From Chitinophaga pinensis (GTDB lineage Bacteria; Bacteroidota; Bacteroidia; AKYH767-A; OLB10), in assembly GCA_945872015.1 (NCBI GenBank), contig CAMBYJ010000044.1:1-10060 (forward strand): a DNA stretch of 10,060 bases, written 5' to 3'. The translations under genes were made by a program, and so were the position numbers. Below, in pieces: positions 8,021 through 10,060 of this stretch; position 1 is the first letter of the stretch; the number at the start of each line of letters is the position of its first letter. The notes under the pieces were generated by a model. The model was not told the DNA's origin. It did not search any database and saw only the letters and a list, made by a program, of their open reading frames with translations.

Positions 8021-8704
8021 ATGAAATGGAATCAAATCTTATTGTCCGCAAGTGTATTATTAATAAGCCTATGGGGTAATGCGCAAACACTTGTTCAAGA
8101 AGTTCCATCGAAAATAAGCATTGGTTTAACGCAATCTTTTGACTTAGGATATAGAATTTCTAGCGCTGATGCTGAAAGTACTTGGATGAAAAATAGTAGT
8201 GATTCGATAGAAACATCAACACTTACCTATTCAAGTGCTGTAAAATTACAATTTGACCTGAATGATAAAATCAGCTTACGAACGGGTATTGTTTATGCCC
8301 AAAAAGGATTTAACTATAAAAGTGGTGCCTTAGTTGGATTTGATCGTTATCAAGAGAGTTATTCGTTTATCGAGGTTCCCATTCAGATGCTATATAAACT
8401 GGGCCAAAAGAAAAACAAACCTTATGTTTCTTTGGGGACAAGTGCTGGATATTTAATAAAAAGTCAAGCGTTTTACACACTTGAAAACAGTACCAAAGAA
8501 GTAAAAATGCCACTAAGTTCCGATTTAACTAAACTTCAAGTAAACGGCATCTTAGGATTGGGCATGTCGTTTAGTTTAGATCAAAAATGGACCCTAGTTA
8601 GTGAAGTGAATTATACGCAAGCGCTCTTTTCCATTTCCAATGGTCCTCTTAAAAAACAACTGTTCACAGCAGGAATTAATCTTGGATTGTTCCGATATTT
8701 TTGA
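8021..8704 (+). CDS. Outer-membrane beta-barrel protein (PorT/OmpA-barrel-like)
   Basis: The 227-residue product has a signal peptide (1-22, cleavage near GNAQ). It then shows alternating amphipathic strands typical of the small outer-membrane beta-barrel domain (OMP_b-brl_2-like) in Bacteroidota: KISIGLTQSFDLGY (31-44), AVKLQFDLNDKISLRTGIVY (73-92), YSFIEVPIQMLYKLG (114-128), KPYVSLGTSAGYLI (133-146), LQVNGILGLGMSFSL (172-186), WTLVSEVNYTQALF (190-203) and a final strand LFTAGINLGLFRYF ending in the Phe expected for BAM-dependent insertion. The Y.FIEVP...LYK.G element is the best diagnostic. Specific function is unknown. It starts 10 nt after the lipoprotein gene and closes the operon. A decayed second copy of its 3' end lies about 650 bp downstream. 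Confidence 0.85.
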   Translation: MKWNQILLSASVLLISLWGNAQTLVQEVPSKISIGLTQSFDLGYRISSADAESTWMKNSSDSIETSTLTYSSAVKLQFDLNDKISLRTGIVYAQKGFNYKSGALVGFDRYQESYSFIEVPIQMLYKLGQKKNKPYVSLGTSAGYLIKSQAFYTLENSTKEVKMPLSSDLTKLQVNGILGLGMSFSLDQKWTLVSEVNYTQALFSISNGPLKKQLFTAGINLGLFRYF

Positions 8705-8710
8705 TTGACT

Positions 8711-8782
8711 GGTCTTAAGTTAGAATGTTATTATTTACAAAAAATAAGGTTTTCCCCCTCCAGAGGGGGTCGAAGGGGGAGG
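8711..8782 (+). repeat. Intergenic repeat unit, copy 1, with C/G hairpin
   Basis: The unit begins GGTCTTAAGT, contains a 26-bp core at 8721-8746 (TAGAATG ... ACAAAAAATA) and ends in a C-rich then G-rich stretch. CCCCCTC (8754-8760) pairs perfectly with GAGGGGG (8763-8769), and a second G-run (8775-8782) offers an alternative pairing. The core recurs exactly at 8809-8834. There is no U-tract after the hairpin, so it is not a canonical terminator. CCCCCTC..GAGGGGG intergenic elements are widespread in Bacteroidota genomes. Confidence 0.75.
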
Positions 8783-8799
8783 AAAGCTTTCAACTGCAA

Positions 8800-8859
8800 G
8801 GTCTAAACTAGAATGTTATTATTTACAAAAAATATGATCTCCCCCTCAGGAAGGGGATC
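8800..8859 (+). repeat. Intergenic repeat unit, copy 2, with C/G hairpin
   Basis: This is the second copy, 89 bp after the first. It starts GGTCTAAAC, has the identical 26-bp core at 8809-8834, and ends in a different hairpin: GATCTCCCC (8836-8844) against GGGGATC (8853-8859). The core is conserved between the copies while the hairpin sequence has changed, so the hairpin appears to be preserved in structure rather than in sequence. Confidence 0.75.
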
Positions 8860-8868
8860 AAGGCGCTG

Positions 8869-8887
8869 CATTGAGCCTGCCGAAATG
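8869..8887. repeat. Short REP-like palindrome
   Basis: CATT (8869-8872) and AATG (8884-8887) bracket an 11-nt centre. Read on the minus strand the element is CATTTCGGCAGGCTCAATG, which closely resembles the dispersed CACTTCGACAGGCTCAGTG-type palindrome found between genes in many Bacteroidota. The identification comes from memory of that motif; copy number in this genome cannot be seen here. Confidence 0.5.
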
Positions 8888-8929
8888 GGATGATTCTCTC
8901 TACTTTTTACTTAATAAAAAAGCATTACG

Positions 8930-8947
8930 GTCCGATAAAAATCGGAC
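8930..8947. repeat. Perfect hairpin GTCCGAT-AAAA-ATCGGAC
   Basis: Seven base pairs without mismatch close an AAAA loop. No U-tract follows, so it is not a convincing terminator. It lies 15 nt before another perfect hairpin, and the two probably belong to one dispersed intergenic element. Confidence 0.7.
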
Positions 8948-8962
8948 AATATTTTCTATGTC

Positions 8963-8982
8963 CTTTTGTCTTGATACAAAAG
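8963..8982. repeat. Perfect hairpin CTTTTGT-CTTGAT-ACAAAAG
   Basis: A 7-bp perfect stem with a 6-nt loop. The TTTTGTCTTGATACAAAA sentence, followed by an A-rich stretch and ATCAAG, is a recurrent intergenic repeat in Bacteroidota that often yields spurious small ORFs with a CPFVLIQK-like translation, as here. Recognised by pattern, not by search. Confidence 0.6.
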
Positions 8983-9038
8983 AACGAAAAAATCAAGTCG
9001 CTGATTATTCTTCAATGCACTCCACTCTTGAAAAATGA

Positions 9039-9071
9039 CCATAGCAGCGATCTCTGCGAGCTGCTTTATGG
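9039..9071. repeat. Long imperfect hairpin
   Basis: CCATAGCAGC (9039-9048) pairs with GCTGC-TT-TATGG (9060-9071), giving ten pairs interrupted only by a two-base bulge, around an 11-nt loop. It appears to be the last structured part of the dispersed element that begins near 8890. No coding or terminator role is evident. Confidence 0.6.
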
Positions 9072-9131
9072 CACCCATATTTCAATTCGATTTATTTTTT
9101 CAGAATAATAGGCGACGAAAAAAAAAATATC

Positions 9132-9198
9132 GATTGGTCTTAATTATTTCACACAAATAATATTTCCCTCCGCCTAGGCGGAGCGGAGGAGGCGGAGG
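9132..9198. repeat. G/C-rich palindrome with possible third repeat-unit leader
   Basis: CTCCGCCTAGGCGGAG (9168-9183) is a perfect 16-bp palindrome, nested so that CCTCCGCC (9167-9174) can also pair with GGCGGAGG (9191-9198). The preceding GATTGGTCTTAATTATTT (from 9132) resembles the start of the units at 8711 and 8800 and, like them, leads into a pyrimidine-rich hairpin, but the core has diverged. The high G+C contrasts sharply with the surrounding DNA. Confidence 0.65.
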
Positions 9199-9200
9199 TT

Positions 9201-9237
9201 AAAAAAAGAGGATTTTTAAGTGAATCCTTTTTTTTTT
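9201..9237. terminator. Probable bidirectional intrinsic terminator
   Basis: AGGATT and AATCCT form a 6-bp stem around TTTAAGTG. On the left is a run of A's (9201-9207) and on the right ten T's (9228-9237), so A-T pairs lengthen the stem and either strand gives a U-tract. It is the first canonical terminator after the operon and could end its transcript, about 500 nt past the last stop codon. Confidence 0.65.
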
Positions 9238-9239
9238 AA

Positions 9240-9353
9240 AATCATGATAAAAAGATTTTGTGGTCAGAAAACCTTCTTTTTCTTTCCACAGACCCTCTCA
9301 AAAAACAACTGTTTACAGCAGGATTTAATATTGGATTAATCCCTTTTTCCTAA
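9240..9353 (+). pseudogene. 3' remnant of a second beta-barrel gene, paralogue of the gene at 8021
   Basis: The open frame from 9240 ends at TAA 9351-9353 and reads ... WSENLLFLSTDPLKKQLFTA, then GFNIGLIPFS. The last 20 residues match the end of the 8021 product (GPLKKQLFTAGINLGLFRYF) at 13 of 20 positions, including ten in a row, and the DNA is visibly similar there too (both contain AAAAAACAACTGTT, then ACAGCAGGA). Weaker similarity extends upstream (K-ILWSE against WTLVSE, LLFLS against ALFSIS). The frame has no start codon, is closed by a stop at 9237, and everything upstream is repeat DNA. It is a decayed duplicate of which only the final strands survive. Confidence 0.8.
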
Positions 9354-9430
9354 TTTATTTCCCCCTTAAAAATCTTTTTCAAAGCCCCGTCTTACTTTAG
9401 AGAATTGAACTTGAAAAAACTTAATCTTAT

Positions 9431-9442
9431 GGTAATATTACC
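9431..9442. promoter_or_regulatory. 12-bp perfect palindrome GGTAATATTACC
   Basis: An exact palindrome without spacer, about 117 nt before the ATG of the next gene, in otherwise unstructured AT-rich DNA. A dimeric regulator could bind here, but no regulator gene is present in the window and one such site can arise by chance. Confidence 0.25.
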
Positions 9443-9510
9443 TTATTAAATTCTAAATAATTATTTGAATAAATAGTAATTCAGGCTTAAAATAAAAGCA
9501 AAAATCTCCA

Positions 9511-9526
9511 ACGATATTTGCATCGT
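9511..9526. promoter_or_regulatory. Inverted repeat ACGAT-N6-ATCGT overlapping a possible -7 element
   Basis: A perfect 5-bp inverted repeat with the centre ATTTGC. GATATTTG (9513-9520) within it is one mismatch from the Bacteroidota -7 box TAnnTTTG; a start there would give a leader of about 30 nt before ATG 9559. No good -33 TTG is present at the expected distance, so the promoter call is weak. Confidence 0.25.
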
Positions 9527-9558
9527 ATACTTAATTATAAACTTTAAAAAGAGAAAAA

Positions 9559-10060
9559 ATGAAAAAAAATTTTAACTTTTCAAAACTATTTGCGACAGCT
9601 TCTTTGTCGCTGATTTCGGCCAGTCCAATTTTGGCGCAGTCTACCTTAGGTGCTTCTTGCGGTTGTCCAGCTGTTGCATCAAGACCAACAGTCAATGTAA
9701 GTTCCCTTCCAGGGTATGTTGCAATTAGCGGAACTTTCGGCGGAGAGTTAACTCAAGGTGCCACATTCACTTGTGATAAGACTTACATCTTAGACAAGAA
9801 AATATACATTCCTTCTGGCCAGTCTTTGAACATTGCACCGGGTACTGTTATTAAGGGAGCGGCAAACACACTTCCTGCAGAAGCCACTGCTTTAACAATT
9901 ATGAGAGGTGGAAAAATAAACGCAATGGGAACAGAGTCTTGCCCAATTGTATTTACTGCTGCTGCAGATCCAATGAACGGATCCTATGCAATATCAAACG
10001 TTGGTAAGTGGGGTGGTGTAGTTATTTTAGGAAAAGCATCAAATAACTTGACTTTAGCAG
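9559..10060 (+). CDS. Secreted CGCP / GKWGGVVILG-type Bacteroidota surface protein, N-terminal part
   Basis: ATG 9559, preceded by an A-rich leader, opens a frame that runs off the window after 167 residues. It has a signal peptide (1-27: MKKNF start, core LFATASLSLIS, cleavage near ILAQ). A CGCP motif follows (34-37), then TFTCDKTYILDKKIYIPSGQ (69-88), LNIAPGTVIKGAA (90-102), ALTIMRGGKINAMGTESCPI (111-130), VFTAAADP (131-138) and GKWGGVVILGKAS (149-161). This series is characteristic of a family of exported Bacteroidota proteins, usually several hundred residues long and T9SS-tailed, with parallel-beta-helix-like repeats. From memory such genes often lie near TonB-dependent receptors of the VRG(I/L)GDRY type, which fits this window, but that link is not shown here. 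The role is unknown. It is separated from the operon by a terminator and probably has its own promoter. Confidence 0.85.
   Translation, partial: MKKNFNFSKLFATASLSLISASPILAQSTLGASCGCPAVASRPTVNVSSLPGYVAISGTFGGELTQGATFTCDKTYILDKKIYIPSGQSLNIAPGTVIKGAANTLPAEATALTIMRGGKINAMGTESCPIVFTAAADPMNGSYAISNVGKWGGVVILGKASNNLTLA

Larger units (their letters stand above)
906..8704 (+). other. Predicted six-gene operon (secreted paralogues, TonB-dependent receptor, lipoprotein, beta-barrel)
   Basis: Six plus-strand genes follow with intergenic distances of 37, 20, 11, -4 and 10 nt and no internal terminator-like hairpin. All six products carry export signals, and every one is predicted for the periplasm, outer membrane or cell surface. 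The first gene sits behind a divergent intergenic region with a candidate promoter, and the last is followed by repeat-rich non-coding DNA. The spacing strongly suggests a single transcript. Joint function is inferred from this arrangement and from three of the genes being paralogues. Confidence 0.8.
8705..9558. other. Gene-free, repeat-rich intergenic region
   Basis: No intact gene is supported in these 854 bases. The first two thirds hold two direct repeats with G/C-rich hairpins, several other inverted repeats, a third G/C-rich palindrome and a probable terminator. A decayed gene end follows at 9240-9353. The last 200 bases are plain AT-rich DNA with two short palindromes leading into the next gene. 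A 72-codon open frame at 8890-9108 runs straight through the hairpins and is not credible as a gene. Confidence 0.8.

Noticed and set aside
8754..8782. C/G hairpin as an intrinsic terminator of the operon
   Set aside because: The stem is strong but is followed by GTCGAAGGGGG and AAAGCTTT rather than a run of T's on the plus strand.
8711..8859. CRISPR array
   Set aside because: There are only two copies of the 26-bp core, the unit ends in variable hairpins, and there is no third regularly spaced repeat and no cas gene.
8890..9108. 72-codon open frame in the repeat region
   Set aside because: It runs through three hairpins of a dispersed-repeat type, has no signal, domain or plausible composition, and its CPFVLIQK stretch is simply the translation of the TTTTGTCTTGATACAAAA repeat.

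Overview
The window looks like an AT-rich chromosome segment from a member of the Bacteroidota, most likely Flavobacteriales-like. The evidence is two C-terminal type IX secretion (T9SS) sorting domains with the YPNP(T) signature, a TonB-dependent receptor with an N-terminal carboxypeptidase-regulatory-like domain, a FISUMP-domain lipoprotein, a GCMDSMACNYDP cysteine motif, A-rich leaders without Shine-Dalgarno sites, and dispersed palindromic intergenic repeats typical of this phylum.

Layout. Positions 1-259 hold the C-terminal end of a LolA-type lipoprotein carrier. It converges on smpB (275-727, minus strand). A short divergent intergenic region (728-905) separates smpB from a tightly packed plus-strand cluster of six genes (906-8704) with gaps of 37, 20, 11, -4 and 10 nt, almost certainly one operon. 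The order is: a small secreted protein; a paralogue of it with a T9SS tail; a large TonB-dependent receptor; a third paralogue with a cysteine-rich insert and a T9SS tail; a FISUMP lipoprotein that overlaps it by ATGA; and a small outer-membrane beta-barrel protein.

An 850-bp stretch without an intact gene (8705-9558) is packed with inverted and direct repeats, a probable intrinsic terminator, and a decayed 3' remnant of a second copy of the beta-barrel gene. From 9559 to the window edge a new secreted protein begins. It belongs to the Bacteroidota group with a CGCP motif followed by PGTVIKG and GKWGGVVILG motifs, and is truncated by the window.

The main point of interest is the operon. Three paralogous proteins share a domain of about 240 residues (VEKYY(I/V)S ... 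TYR(I/V)Y ... LDS(W/Y)L ... G(V/I)LK ... Q(L/F)TT.G..SF.LNL) and surround a TonB-dependent receptor. No SusD, glycosidase, peptidase or sulfatase gene is present, so this is not a classical polysaccharide-utilisation locus. A plausible reading is a surface system in which T9SS-exported proteins of an uncharacterised family present or capture a ligand for the receptor. The ligand cannot be deduced from the sequence.
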